From assembly GCA_027619655.1 (NCBI GenBank), contig JAQCHR010000194.1, positions 1-6,943 of the forward strand: 6,943 bases of DNA. The letters are read 5' to 3'. Within the stretch, counting starts at the first letter, position 1; the number at the start of each line of letters is the position of its first letter. The notes beneath the pieces were generated by a model. The model was not told the DNA's origin and did not search any database. It saw only the letters and a program-made list of their open reading frames with translations. The position numbers and the translations under genes were made by a program. This document shows positions 1 through 6,202 of this stretch, in pieces. This DNA comes from Pseudomonadota bacterium (lineage in GTDB: Bacteria > Pseudomonadota > Alphaproteobacteria > UBA8366 > GCA-2717185).

Positions 1-129
1 GGGAAGGTCATGGATATTGGTGCCGTCGATGCCGCGCGATTCGATCGCGTTCCAGCCCAGCGCCCGGGTCGCCCGGATCTGGCCCGCCAGGTCCTGCGCC
101 GCTTCATCCGCAAATCCGGTCAGATACAT
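1..129 (-). CDS. Sugar phosphate isomerase/epimerase, N-terminal part (runs off window)
   Basis: The first 43 codons of a minus-strand gene are present; the rest lies beyond position 1. The start MYLTGFADEAAQDL, followed by GWNAIESRGIDGTNI, resembles the opening beta strand and helix of AP-endonuclease-2/xylose-isomerase-like TIM-barrel proteins annotated as sugar phosphate isomerase/epimerase. These enzymes usually isomerise or epimerise sugars or keto-polyols in the cytoplasm using a bound divalent metal; the metal ligands lie outside this fragment. The ATG abuts the TAA of the upstream oxidoreductase gene, and a clear GGAGG sits 8 bases before it inside that gene, so the two are probably cotranscribed and translationally coupled. 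Pairing with a Gfo/Idh/MocA dehydrogenase is common in inositol-like and other sugar catabolic operons. The family call is fairly safe; the substrate is unknown. Confidence 0.75.
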   Translation of the reverse strand, partial: MYLTGFADEAAQDLAGQIRATRALGWNAIESRGIDGTNIHDLP

Positions 130-1188
130 TTACCGTACCTCCACTTTCTCGCCGCCCCGGGCGTTCGATTCATACATAGCGCGGATCAGGGCAATCGCCC
201 GGCGCCCCTCCGCACCATCGACCAGCGGCTTGCGCCCCGCGCGCAAAGCCGCCACCGCATCCTCGAGATTCCGCTGATGCCACCGGAAAGCGATGGCGGC
301 GGGAACCGCCGCCCCCGCGCCGCCGGCAGCAGCATGAACGCCGTGTTCCGCGCGAATTTGGTCGTCCTCCGGCAGTTTGTCGCGGAAATCCCAGACCCGG
401 AAACGGTCGTCGGTTATGAAGACCGACCCTGTGGTGCCGCAGATCTGGATTTCCGCCGGATGGCCTTGCTCGGACCAGCAGGCGGTCGAGGCCTGGATCA
501 CGCCCATGGCGCCGGATTCGAACTCGATCATCGCCATGCCGGCGTCTTCGACCTCGATGCCGCTATGCGCCATCATTCTGGTTTCGGCGCGCACCGTCTT
601 CGGATCGCCCATGACATGAAGCAGCAGGTCGATGGTGTGAATCGCCTGGTTCATCATGGCGCCGCCGCCATCGAGCGCCCAGGTGCCGCGCCACGCGCCG
701 CTGTCGTAATATTCCTGCGACCGCCACCATTTGACATAGGCATCGGCGAAGACGATCCGGCCAAACCGCCCGCGGTCCGCGGCATCCTTCAGCAACCGGG
801 TCGCCGGGTTGTAGCGGCGCGGAAAGATGCCTGCCAGCATCACGCCGTTTTTGGCGCAGGCGGCGATCATTTCGTCGACCCGCGCCGTCGTCACTTCCAG
901 CGGCTTTTCGCAGATGACATGCCTGCCGGCGCGCGCCGCCGCGACCGCGGGCTCCAGATGTGCGCCGCTTGCGGTGCAGATGGAAACGATATCCACCTGC
1001 GCCAGGAATTCATCATAGCCGGTATAGCTGGCGCAGCCGAATTCCGCCGCCAGTTCCCGGCCGCGCGCGTCATTGCGGCCGTGAAATGCCACCAGTTCCA
1101 CCCCGTCCATCGCCTGGATCGCCTTTGCCTGAAATGACGCAATCATCCCCGTCCCGACGATGCCAATTCTATAGGTCCTGCCGTTCAT
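130..1188 (-). CDS. Gfo/Idh/MocA family NAD(P)-dependent oxidoreductase
   Basis: A 352-residue cytoplasmic sugar or polyol dehydrogenase, a usual length for the family. The N-terminal Rossmann fold shows GIVGTGMIA at residues 9-17 (dinucleotide-binding GxGxxA). The family EKP motif is at 94-96 (CEKPLEV), with Lys95 as the expected catalytic or binding lysine. The C-terminal domain has WRGTW near 167-171 and GGGAMMNQAIHTID at 174-187, where His184 fits the conserved catalytic histidine. The first in-frame ATG (1188) was chosen; a TTG directly before it (1191) is possible, and a GGGGGCG stretch lies just upstream. The gene is followed immediately by the isomerase/epimerase, which points to a small catabolic operon reading leftward. 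The exact substrate (inositol, an amino sugar, or another pyranose) cannot be told from the motifs. No key residue appears to be missing. Confidence 0.9.
   Translation of the reverse strand: MNGRTYRIGIVGTGMIASFQAKAIQAMDGVELVAFHGRNDARGRELAAEFGCASYTGYDEFLAQVDIVSICTASGAHLEPAVAAARAGRHVICEKPLEVTTARVDEMIAACAKNGVMLAGIFPRRYNPATRLLKDAADRGRFGRIVFADAYVKWWRSQEYYDSGAWRGTWALDGGGAMMNQAIHTIDLLLHVMGDPKTVRAETRMMAHSGIEVEDAGMAMIEFESGAMGVIQASTACWSEQGHPAEIQICGTTGSVFITDDRFRVWDFRDKLPEDDQIRAEHGVHAAAGGAGAAVPAAIAFRWHQRNLEDAVAALRAGRKPLVDGAEGRRAIALIRAMYESNARGGEKVEVR
138..142 (-). promoter_or_regulatory. Ribosome binding site GGAGG for the isomerase/epimerase gene
   Basis: On the minus strand GGAGG lies 8 bases before the ATG at 129, within the last codons of the oxidoreductase gene. 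It fixes the isomerase start and shows that the two genes are arranged head to tail without a gap. Confidence 0.7.
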
Positions 1189-1216
1189 CAAAGCGCCCCC
1201 GTCTGCAACTGCCTTC

Positions 1217-1252
1217 CCGGTTACGGCAGCCTTGTCGTCATTCGTTAACCGG
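1217..1252. promoter_or_regulatory. Inverted repeat CCGGTTA / TAACCGG in the divergent intergenic region
   Basis: Perfect 7-base arms at 1217-1223 and 1246-1252 are separated by 22 bases. The site lies about 30-65 bases before the oxidoreductase start. The same stretch also holds an imperfect direct repeat, GGTTACGGCAGC at 1219-1230 and GTTAACCGGCAGC at 1244-1256. Such symmetry would suit an operator for the leftward sugar operon, but the spacing is wide and no regulator gene is in view. Low confidence. Elsewhere in the gap (1189-1445) I see no convincing -35/-10 pair. Confidence 0.2.
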
Positions 1253-1434
1253 CAGCAATGTACAACGCCTGATGCCGTTTAGACAGTTTTGCGGCGGGGC
1301 GGTCGAACGGTTGCCGCGGGGTGCACGCTCCCGCCGGTGAGCAACTTCTTGCTGTCGGATGGGGCATGTCCTAACAATGCCTACCTGCGCGGGTAAAACC
1401 CGTCGAAGCGCGTTATCGTTCAGGACCAGCCAAC

Positions 1435-1440
1435 AGGGAG
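1435..1440 (+). promoter_or_regulatory. Ribosome binding site AGGGAG that decides the GTG start of the exporter gene
   Basis: AGGGAG ends 5 bases before the in-frame GTG at 1446. The two upstream in-frame ATGs (1359 and 1377) lack a comparable site. The codons from 1359 to 1445 (CTA, ACA, CGA, TTA, AGG) are unlike those of the gene body. Both observations favour starting at 1446. Confidence 0.5.
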
Positions 1441-1445
1441 TTGCC

Positions 1446-3593
1446 GTGCTCGGAGAAGAGGCCATAGCACCGGATACCGGCGCGGCGTGCCTTGTGCTGT
1501 TGCTGCGCTTCTTCGGCATGCCGGGTGACGCGGCGCAGTTGCGGCACGAATTCGCCGAGTCGGGAAAAACGCTGGGCGCGGATACCCTGGTGCGTGCCGC
1601 GCGGCGGCTGGGCCTGCGGGCCCGCAGCATCAAATCCGGCTGGGACCGGTTCGGCAAAATCCAACTGTCCGCCATCGCCGAGGGGGCGGATGGCGGCTTT
1701 TTCATTCTGGCCGCGGTCGAGGGCGACAAGGCCCTGGTCCAGGACCCGGGGGTCGGCCGGCCCGAAACCCTCACGCAGGCGGAATTCGAGGCGCGCTGGT
1801 CCGGCCGGCTCGTCCTGGTGACGCGACGACATTCGGTGCTGGGCAAGGGCGGCAAATTCGATATCAGCTGGTTCATCCCCGTCCTGTCGCGCTACCGGCG
1901 GATATTCGGCGAAGTCCTGATCGCGTCGTTTTTCCTGCAGCTCTTCGCGCTGATCACGCCGCTGTTCTTCCAGGTCGTGATCGACAAGGTACTGGTGCAT
2001 CACGGGCTGACGACGCTGGATGTGCTGGTCTTCGGCCTGATCGTGATTTCGATCTTCGAGGTGGTGCTGGGCGCGCTGCGCACCTTCATCTTTTCCCACA
2101 CCACCAGCCGGGTCGATGTGGAACTGGGGGCGCGGCTGTTCCGGCACCTGATCGACCTGCCCATGGCCTATTTCCAGGCGCGGCGCACCGGCGATTCGGT
2201 GGCCCGGGTGCGCGAGCTGGAAACCATCCGAAACTTCATCACCGGCTCCGCGCTGACCCTGGTCATCGACCTGTTCTTCACCTTCGTCTTCCTGATCGTG
2301 ATGTGGCAGTTCAGCGTGACCCTGACCCTGATCGTCATGGCCTCCATCCCGTTCTACATCGTCCTCGCCGTGGTCGTGACCCCGATCCTCCGCGCCCGGC
2401 TGGAGGAAAAATTCCAGCGCGGCGCGGAAAACCAGGCCTTCCTCGTGGAATCGGTGAACGGTGTTGAAACCCTGAAAGCCATGGCGGTCGAGCCGGAAAT
2501 GCAGCGCCGCTGGGAAGAGCAGCTCGCGGGCTATGTCCGGTCCTCCTTCCGGTCCAACAACCTGAACAATATCGCCGGCCAGGCAGCCCAGTTCATCAAC
2601 AAGCTGACCATCGGCATCACGCTGTATATCGGCGCCAAGGCGGCCATCAGCGGCGACCTGACGGTCGGGCAGCTTGTCGCCTTCAACATGCTGGCGGCGC
2701 GGGTCAGCGGCCCGGTGCTGCGCATCGCCTCCCTGTGGCAGGATTTCCAGCAGGCGCGGATATCCGTGGCGCGGCTGGGCGATATCCTGAACGTGCCGAC
2801 CGAGCCTTCCTACAATCCGAACCGCGGCACCCTGCCCCCGATCTGCGGCCAGATCCGCTTCGACGGCGTGACCTTCCGCTACAACCCGGACGGACCGGAA
2901 GTGCTGCGCCGGATCGACCTGGAAATCCAGCCGGGCGAAGTCGTCGGCATCGTCGGCCCCTCCGGTTCCGGCAAGAGCACCCTGGCCAAGCTGGCGCAGC
3001 GCATGTTCGTGCCGGAAAGTGGCCGGGTGCTGATCGACGGCGTCGACCTGGCGATGGTCGATACCGCCTGGCTGCGCCGCCAGGTCGGTGTGGTACTGCA
3101 GGAAAATGTGCTGTTCAATCGCACGGTCCGCGACAATATCGCGCTCGCCGATCCGGGCATGCCGATGGAGCGGGTCGTGCAGGCGGCGCAGCTTGCCGGC
3201 GCCCATGAATTCATCCTGCAACTGCCGGAAGGGTACGACACCATGATCGGCGAGCGCGGCGCCTCGCTGTCCGGCGGGCAGCGGCAGCGGATCGCCATCG
3301 CCCGCGCGCTGTCGATCAACCCGCGCATCCTGATCTTCGACGAGCCGACCAGCGCCCTCGACTATGAATCCGAATACGCGATCCAGAAGAACATGGCCCA
3401 GATCAGCCAGGGCCGGACCGTCCTGATCATCGCCCACCGCCTGTCCACGGTGCGGCGCGCCAACCGCATCGTCACCGTCGAGGAAGGGCAGATCGTCGAA
3501 TCCGGCACCCATGACGAATTGCTGAAGACCGGTGGCCGTTACGCGCGGCTGTACCGGCTGCAGGATGGAGGCACGCCCGATGCCGCCGAATAA
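1446..3593 (+). CDS. Type I secretion ABC transporter, HlyB-type permease/ATPase
   Basis: A 715-residue inner-membrane exporter close in length and order to HlyB (about 707). It would pair with an HlyD adaptor and an outer-membrane TolC to export an unfolded protein, often RTX type. Residues about 8-125 form a C39 peptidase-like domain: DTGAACL has Thr11 where active peptidases have Cys, and FFIL has Phe at the usual His position, so it should bind substrate rather than cleave. A transmembrane region follows (about 130-420, including FALITPLFFQVVIDKVLVH). The ATPase shows Walker A GPSGSGKST (504-512), Q-loop Gln552, LSGGQ (608-612), Walker B ending at Asp632-Glu633, and H-loop His664; all are intact. 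GTG at 1446 was chosen for its ribosome site and family length; ATG at 1359 would add 29 poorly coding residues. The stop overlaps the adaptor start. The cargo is not in the window. Confidence 0.93.
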   Translation: MLGEEAIAPDTGAACLVLLLRFFGMPGDAAQLRHEFAESGKTLGADTLVRAARRLGLRARSIKSGWDRFGKIQLSAIAEGADGGFFILAAVEGDKALVQDPGVGRPETLTQAEFEARWSGRLVLVTRRHSVLGKGGKFDISWFIPVLSRYRRIFGEVLIASFFLQLFALITPLFFQVVIDKVLVHHGLTTLDVLVFGLIVISIFEVVLGALRTFIFSHTTSRVDVELGARLFRHLIDLPMAYFQARRTGDSVARVRELETIRNFITGSALTLVIDLFFTFVFLIVMWQFSVTLTLIVMASIPFYIVLAVVVTPILRARLEEKFQRGAENQAFLVESVNGVETLKAMAVEPEMQRRWEEQLAGYVRSSFRSNNLNNIAGQAAQFINKLTIGITLYIGAKAAISGDLTVGQLVAFNMLAARVSGPVLRIASLWQDFQQARISVARLGDILNVPTEPSYNPNRGTLPPICGQIRFDGVTFRYNPDGPEVLRRIDLEIQPGEVVGIVGPSGSGKSTLAKLAQRMFVPESGRVLIDGVDLAMVDTAWLRRQVGVVLQENVLFNRTVRDNIALADPGMPMERVVQAAQLAGAHEFILQLPEGYDTMIGERGASLSGGQRQRIAIARALSINPRILIFDEPTSALDYESEYAIQKNMAQISQGRTVLIIAHRLSTVRRANRIVTVEEGQIVESGTHDELLKTGGRYARLYRLQDGGTPDAAE
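3567..3571 (+). promoter_or_regulatory. Ribosome binding site GGAGG for the adaptor gene
   Basis: GGAGG stands 8 bases before ATG 3580, inside the end of the exporter gene. It favours 3580 over the in-frame ATG at 3565, which overlaps this site. The resulting 14-base overlap with the exporter suggests translational coupling. Confidence 0.65.
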
Positions 3594-4074
3594 GCCGGAC
3601 GCGCCCGTGCTGGCGCCGCAGCAGGCGCAAATCCCGGAATCCCGCGCCGCAACGCCGCGCCAGCGGACGAAGGACGAACTGGCCTTCCTGCCGGCGGCGA
3701 TCGAAATCATGGAAAGCCCGGCCTCCCCGGCGGCGCGGGCCGTTGCGCTGACCATGGCGGCGTTTTTCACTATCGCCGTCATCTGGGCGATTTTCGGCAA
3801 GGTCGATGTCGGCGCGATCGCGCAGGGGCGGATAGTGCCGACCGGCGGCGTCCAGACGATCCAGCCGCTGGAGATCGGCGTCGTCAGGGCCATCCATGTC
3901 CGGGACGGACAGGCGGTGAAGCAGGGCGAAATGCTGATCGAGCTCGACCCGACGGAGAGCGAGGTCGACAAGGAGCAGATGCAGCGCGAGCGCCTGGCCG
4001 CGCTGATCGAGCTGGCGCGGCTGCGCGCCTATCTGCGCGCTGGATGGCAAGGATCCGGCGTTTATCGCACCTGA
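3580..4074 (+). CDS. HlyD-type adaptor, N-terminal fragment before the frameshift
   Basis: This 164-residue fragment has a proline-rich cytoplasmic tail and the HlyD hallmark FLPAAIEIMESPASP at 37-50. A single membrane anchor follows at about 53-73, then the first half of the lipoyl/biotinyl-like domain (VQTIQPLEIGVVRAIHV near 91-107, then GQAVKQGEMLIELDPT) and the beginning of the periplasmic coiled coil (KEQMQRERLAALIELARLRAYL). The last 10 or so residues (AGWQGSGVYRT) are out-of-frame sequence. Translated alone, it would be anchored in the inner membrane with an exposed half-domain and no way to close the lipoyl fold or reach the outer-membrane channel, so it is unlikely to function. Confidence 0.7.
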   Translation: MPPNKPDAPVLAPQQAQIPESRAATPRQRTKDELAFLPAAIEIMESPASPAARAVALTMAAFFTIAVIWAIFGKVDVGAIAQGRIVPTGGVQTIQPLEIGVVRAIHVRDGQAVKQGEMLIELDPTESEVDKEQMQRERLAALIELARLRAYLRAGWQGSGVYRT

Positions 4075-4261
4075 AGGGTCCGGCGAATCGCAGATTGCCC
4101 TGCAGGAACAACAGCTGCGCAGCGATATCTTCGCCTATCAGGCCCAGGTCGCGTCCTTCGAGGGCGAATTCGCCCGGCGCGTTGCGGATCGGGAAGCCAT
4201 CAAGGCCGAAATCGCCAAGCTGAAAGCAACGATCCCGCTGGTCCAGGAACGGGATGAATCC

Positions 4262-4990
4262 TTGAAGAGCCTGACCGCCGGCGGCAACGCACCGCGCCGG
4301 CTGTGGCTGGAAGTGCATCAGGTCCTGATCGAACAGCGCCAGAATGTCATCATCCAGGGGCATCGGCTGGCGGAATCCGAAGCGGGCATGCAGAGCATGC
4401 TGAAGGAGCGCCACCGGGTCGAGGCGGAGGCGAAGCGGGATGCCCTGGTCAAGATGGTCGAGGCGCAGGACAAGGCTGTCGCCGCGGAACTGGCGCTGCG
4501 CAAGGCGGGCCAGCGGGAATTGCTGCGCAATCTGGTGGCGCCGGTCGCCGGCGTCGTGCAGCAACTGGCGGTGCATACGGTGGGCGGTGTCGTGACACCG
4601 GCGCAGGTCCTGATGGTCGTGGTCCCGGCCGACGCGCCGCTGGAAATCGAGGCCATGGTGCAGAACAAGGACAGGGGCTTTGTCGAGGCGGGCCAGCCCG
4701 TGAAGATCAAGGTTGAAGCCTTTCCGTTCACCAAATACGGCATCGTCGAGGGCACCCTGACCCATGTTTCCGGCGATGCGGTCGTCATCGAGGAACAGAA
4801 GGATCAAGGCCCGGTCTATGCCGCCCGCGTCGCCCTGAACAGCGCGACGATCCGTGTGGACGGCCGCGATGTTCCGCTCGGCCCCGGCATGGCAGTCACG
4901 GTGGAAATCCAGACCGGCCAGCGGCAGATCATCGAATTCGTGATGTCACCCCTGCTGCGCTACAAGGACGAAAGCCTGCGCGAACGGTGA
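4262..4990 (+). CDS. HlyD-type adaptor, C-terminal fragment after the frameshift
   Basis: The downstream frame is open from 4007; its first possible start codon after the family sequence begins (about 4040) is TTG 4262, giving 242 residues. I do not see a good ribosome site there, so this start is nominal. The fragment carries the returning alpha-helical hairpin, rich in charged residues and Gln/Ala (about 15-95). It then has the second half of the lipoyl domain (VAPVAGVVQQLAVHTVGGVV) and a beta-barrel region ending PLGPGMAVTVEIQTGQRQI and SPLLRYKDESLRER, typical of HlyD C-termini. It has no signal peptide or membrane segment of its own, so as a separate product it would not reach the periplasm. 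It is best read as the remainder of the gene that starts at 3580. Confidence 0.6.
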   Translation: MKSLTAGGNAPRRLWLEVHQVLIEQRQNVIIQGHRLAESEAGMQSMLKERHRVEAEAKRDALVKMVEAQDKAVAAELALRKAGQRELLRNLVAPVAGVVQQLAVHTVGGVVTPAQVLMVVVPADAPLEIEAMVQNKDRGFVEAGQPVKIKVEAFPFTKYGIVEGTLTHVSGDAVVIEEQKDQGPVYAARVALNSATIRVDGRDVPLGPGMAVTVEIQTGQRQIIEFVMSPLLRYKDESLRER

Positions 4991-5037
4991 AAGTGGCCGT
5001 ATTTCAGCGCCTCCCGATTAAACAGGGAAAAACTGTA

Positions 5038-5052
5038 TTAACGGAAACTTAA
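5038..5052. promoter_or_regulatory. CtrA-like binding site TTAA-N7-TTAA
   Basis: TTAACGGAAACTTAA is an exact match to the gapped TTAA-N7-TTAA core recognised by CtrA, the alphaproteobacterial response regulator that controls cell-cycle, motility and envelope genes. A third TTAA lies at 5018-5021. The site is about 107 bases before the hydroxylase start, in the only sizeable gap of the right half. It is AT-rich against a GC-rich background, which makes chance occurrence less likely but not negligible. Control by CtrA is inference. I could not assign clear -35/-10 hexamers beside it. Confidence 0.4.
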
Positions 5053-5102
5053 TATCCCGACGCTAGGCTTCTTTCGGGGCGTAGAGAATACATTCGGGTC
5101 GG

Positions 5103-5132
5103 AAACCGCTGGAATCAAGGCGGTTTTAACCG
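5103..5132 (+). promoter_or_regulatory. Overlapping inverted repeats in the hydroxylase leader
   Basis: AAACCGC at 5103-5109 pairs perfectly with GCGGTTT at 5120-5126 around a 10-base loop and runs into a TTTT at 5124-5127. CGGTT at 5121-5125 can instead pair with AACCG at 5128-5132. The two pairings share bases and exclude each other. The short stems make a real attenuator or terminator doubtful, though the position 27-57 bases before the hydroxylase start is suggestive. Confidence 0.2.
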
Positions 5133-5159
5133 GAACCGATCGAGGACGGGTTCGGCAGC

Positions 5160-5921
5160 ATGCAGTCAGTATCCGAAGACGCGCCCTTCACCCTAATCCG
5201 TAGCCTGGCAGATACTGCCGAACAATCCTGTGTCGCTTTTCTGGTCGGCGCCCTCAAGCCCTTCGTCCAATTCGCCGACGGCGCCATCCGGCTGTCCTGG
5301 CCATTCCTGCTGACGATGCTGCTGGTCGCCTATGGCTGCTTCCTGTACCAGCGCCCGCAAGGTGAAGGTGCCGGGATGCGGAATTTCCTGAAATACCTGC
5401 AGTTCCGAAACGTCTGGCTGCACCGTTCGTCTCTTCTGGATTATCGCTATCTTCTGCTGAACGGCGGGTTGAAAGCCGTCCTGATCGCACCGCTGCTGAT
5501 TTCCTCCGTCACCGTTTCGCACGGTATCCTGCTGTTGCTGACCGCCATTTCCGGCCCGCCGGTATTGGCGACCCCGACCCTGCCGCTGCTTGTCGCATTC
5601 AGCCTCTGCGTCGTGCTCGCGATGGATCTGGGCAATTACTGGAGCCACCGGTTCCACCATGAAATTCCGCTGCTGTGGCAATTGCACAAGGTGCATCATT
5701 CCGCCGAGGTTCTGAACCCGGCCACGGCCTTGCGTATCCATCCGCTGGAATCGCTGATGAACGCGTTTTTCGCGACGACGCTGTCCGGTGTCGTCATGGG
5801 CATTTTCGCCTATTTCTGGAACGATGTGGCGACCGCCAAGCTGCTGGGGCTGAACGTCATCCTGTTGTTCACGAATGTGGTCAGCGGCAATTTGCGGCAC
5901 AGCCATGTCTGGTTTTCCTAA
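5160..5921 (+). CDS. Sterol desaturase family protein, N-terminal fragment up to premature TAA
   Basis: This 253-residue product starts at ATG 5160, with a weak GAGGA 13 bases upstream. It shows hydrophobic segments around 45-62 (WPFLLTMLLVAYGCFLY), 98-118, 125-160 and 198-215, and contains histidine boxes one and two. It stops in the middle of the PF04116-type hydroxylase domain, right after HSHVWFS. Without the third HxxHH box it should not form a complete di-iron centre, so if the stop is real the product is probably inactive. Confidence 0.7.
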   Translation: MQSVSEDAPFTLIRSLADTAEQSCVAFLVGALKPFVQFADGAIRLSWPFLLTMLLVAYGCFLYQRPQGEGAGMRNFLKYLQFRNVWLHRSSLLDYRYLLLNGGLKAVLIAPLLISSVTVSHGILLLLTAISGPPVLATPTLPLLVAFSLCVVLAMDLGNYWSHRFHHEIPLLWQLHKVHHSAEVLNPATALRIHPLESLMNAFFATTLSGVVMGIFAYFWNDVATAKLLGLNVILLFTNVVSGNLRHSHVWFS

Positions 5922-5927
5922 GGGCGC

Positions 5928-6200
5928 GTGCTGGAACACGTCGTATCCAGTCCGGCGCAACACCAGATTCACCACAGCGACAACCCGATCCATTTCGACA
6001 AGAACTATGCCGTTCATTTCTCGCTCTGGGACTGGGTCTTCGGCTCCATCTACACGACCACGCCGCGGCCCGAAGCGCTGAATTTCGGGCTTGGCGACGA
6101 AGGCCGCGCCTTCAACAGCGTCATTGCGCTGTGGACCCAACCGCTGCTCGACATCGCCGGCCGGTTCCGAGGTCGCCGCACGCAATCGGGACAGGCCTGA
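5928..6200 (+). CDS. Sterol desaturase family protein, C-terminal fragment after premature TAA
   Basis: It is in the same frame as the upstream fragment, beginning at GTG 5928 six bases after the TAA and giving 90 residues. It carries the third histidine box, HQIHH (12-16 here), and the conserved tail SDNPIHFDKNYAVHFSLWDWVFGS. An AAGGG at 5920-5924 ahead of the GTG could allow reinitiation, but the spacing is tight. It is best treated as the tail of the interrupted gene. Its stop TGA ends 2 bases before the MBOAT ATG, so translation through this part may matter for expression of the acyltransferase. Confidence 0.5.
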   Translation: MLEHVVSSPAQHQIHHSDNPIHFDKNYAVHFSLWDWVFGSIYTTTPRPEALNFGLGDEGRAFNSVIALWTQPLLDIAGRFRGRRTQSGQA

Positions 6201-6202
6201 CA

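Larger units (their letters stand above)
3580..4990 (+). pseudogene. HlyD-type type I secretion periplasmic adaptor, frameshifted (whole gene)
   Basis: Read as one gene, this encodes a membrane fusion protein linking the ABC exporter to an outer-membrane channel. The N-terminal half is in one frame up to a TGA at 4072-4074. The rest is in the next frame, which is open from 4007 to the stop at 4988-4990, so the shift must lie in 4007-4071. The run (GC)3 at 4035-4040 is the likely point: a fourth GC gives a continuous reading L-R-A-L-D-G-K-D-P-A-F and a 470-residue protein, close to HlyD (478). Both sides are typical of the family: FLPAAIEI near the N-terminus and RYKDESLRER at the C-terminus. 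Apart from this lesion the coding sequence looks healthy, so the mutation is recent or is a sequencing or assembly error. No slippery heptamer supports programmed shifting. Confidence 0.85.
5160..6200 (+). pseudogene. Sterol desaturase / fatty acid hydroxylase family gene with in-frame TAA (whole gene)
   Basis: One continuous frame of 346 codons encodes a multi-pass membrane di-iron hydroxylase/desaturase, interrupted only by TAA at codon 254 (5919-5921). The three family histidine boxes are HRFHH (163-167), HKVHH (176-180) and HQIHH (268-272). The third, needed to complete the metal site, lies after the stop. The interrupted context HSHVWFS-stop-GRVLEHV resembles family members with Tyr or another aromatic residue there, so one base change (TAT or TAC to TAA) explains it. 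Flanking codons, the ATALRIHPLE motif and the downstream SPAQHQIHHSDNP look fully conserved, suggesting a recent mutation or a sequencing error. Members oxidise lipids such as sterols, fatty acids or carotenoids; the substrate here is unknown. The gene ends 2 bases before the MBOAT start, suggesting one operon. Confidence 0.8.

Noticed and set aside
10..1137. Plus-strand open frame opposite the oxidoreductase
   Set aside because: It overlaps a minus-strand gene with clear Rossmann and EKP motifs; the translation shows no family motif and is a GC-bias artefact.
1390..1402. Small hairpin CGGGT-AAA-ACCCG upstream of the exporter
   Set aside because: Only five base pairs, no T run and no other support for a terminator or riboswitch.
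1359..1445. Extra 29 residues at the exporter N-terminus from ATG 1359
   Set aside because: There is no ribosome site at the ATG, the codons are atypical, and the length exceeds HlyB; GTG 1446 has AGGGAG at good spacing. Not fully excluded.
1413..3971. Very long antisense open frame over the exporter and adaptor genes (852 codons)
   Set aside because: It mirrors GC-rich codons of well-recognised plus-strand genes and has low-complexity composition (many His, Gln, Asp, Arg) with no recognisable domain.
4035..4045. Programmed ribosomal frameshift in the adaptor gene
   Set aside because: There is no slippery sequence, no stimulatory element and no known precedent in HlyD genes; a mutation or sequence error is simpler.
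3884..4807. Antisense open frame across the adaptor frameshift
   Set aside because: The translation is low-complexity and unrelated to known families; the sense strand carries conserved HlyD sequence on both sides.
5012..5028. TCCC...GGGA as a terminator after the adaptor gene
   Set aside because: A four-base stem with a nine-base loop and no T tract is too weak to call.
5919..5921. Alternative genetic code reading TAA as an amino acid
   Set aside because: TAA ends the oxidoreductase and exporter genes at their expected family lengths, so it acts as a stop in this genome.
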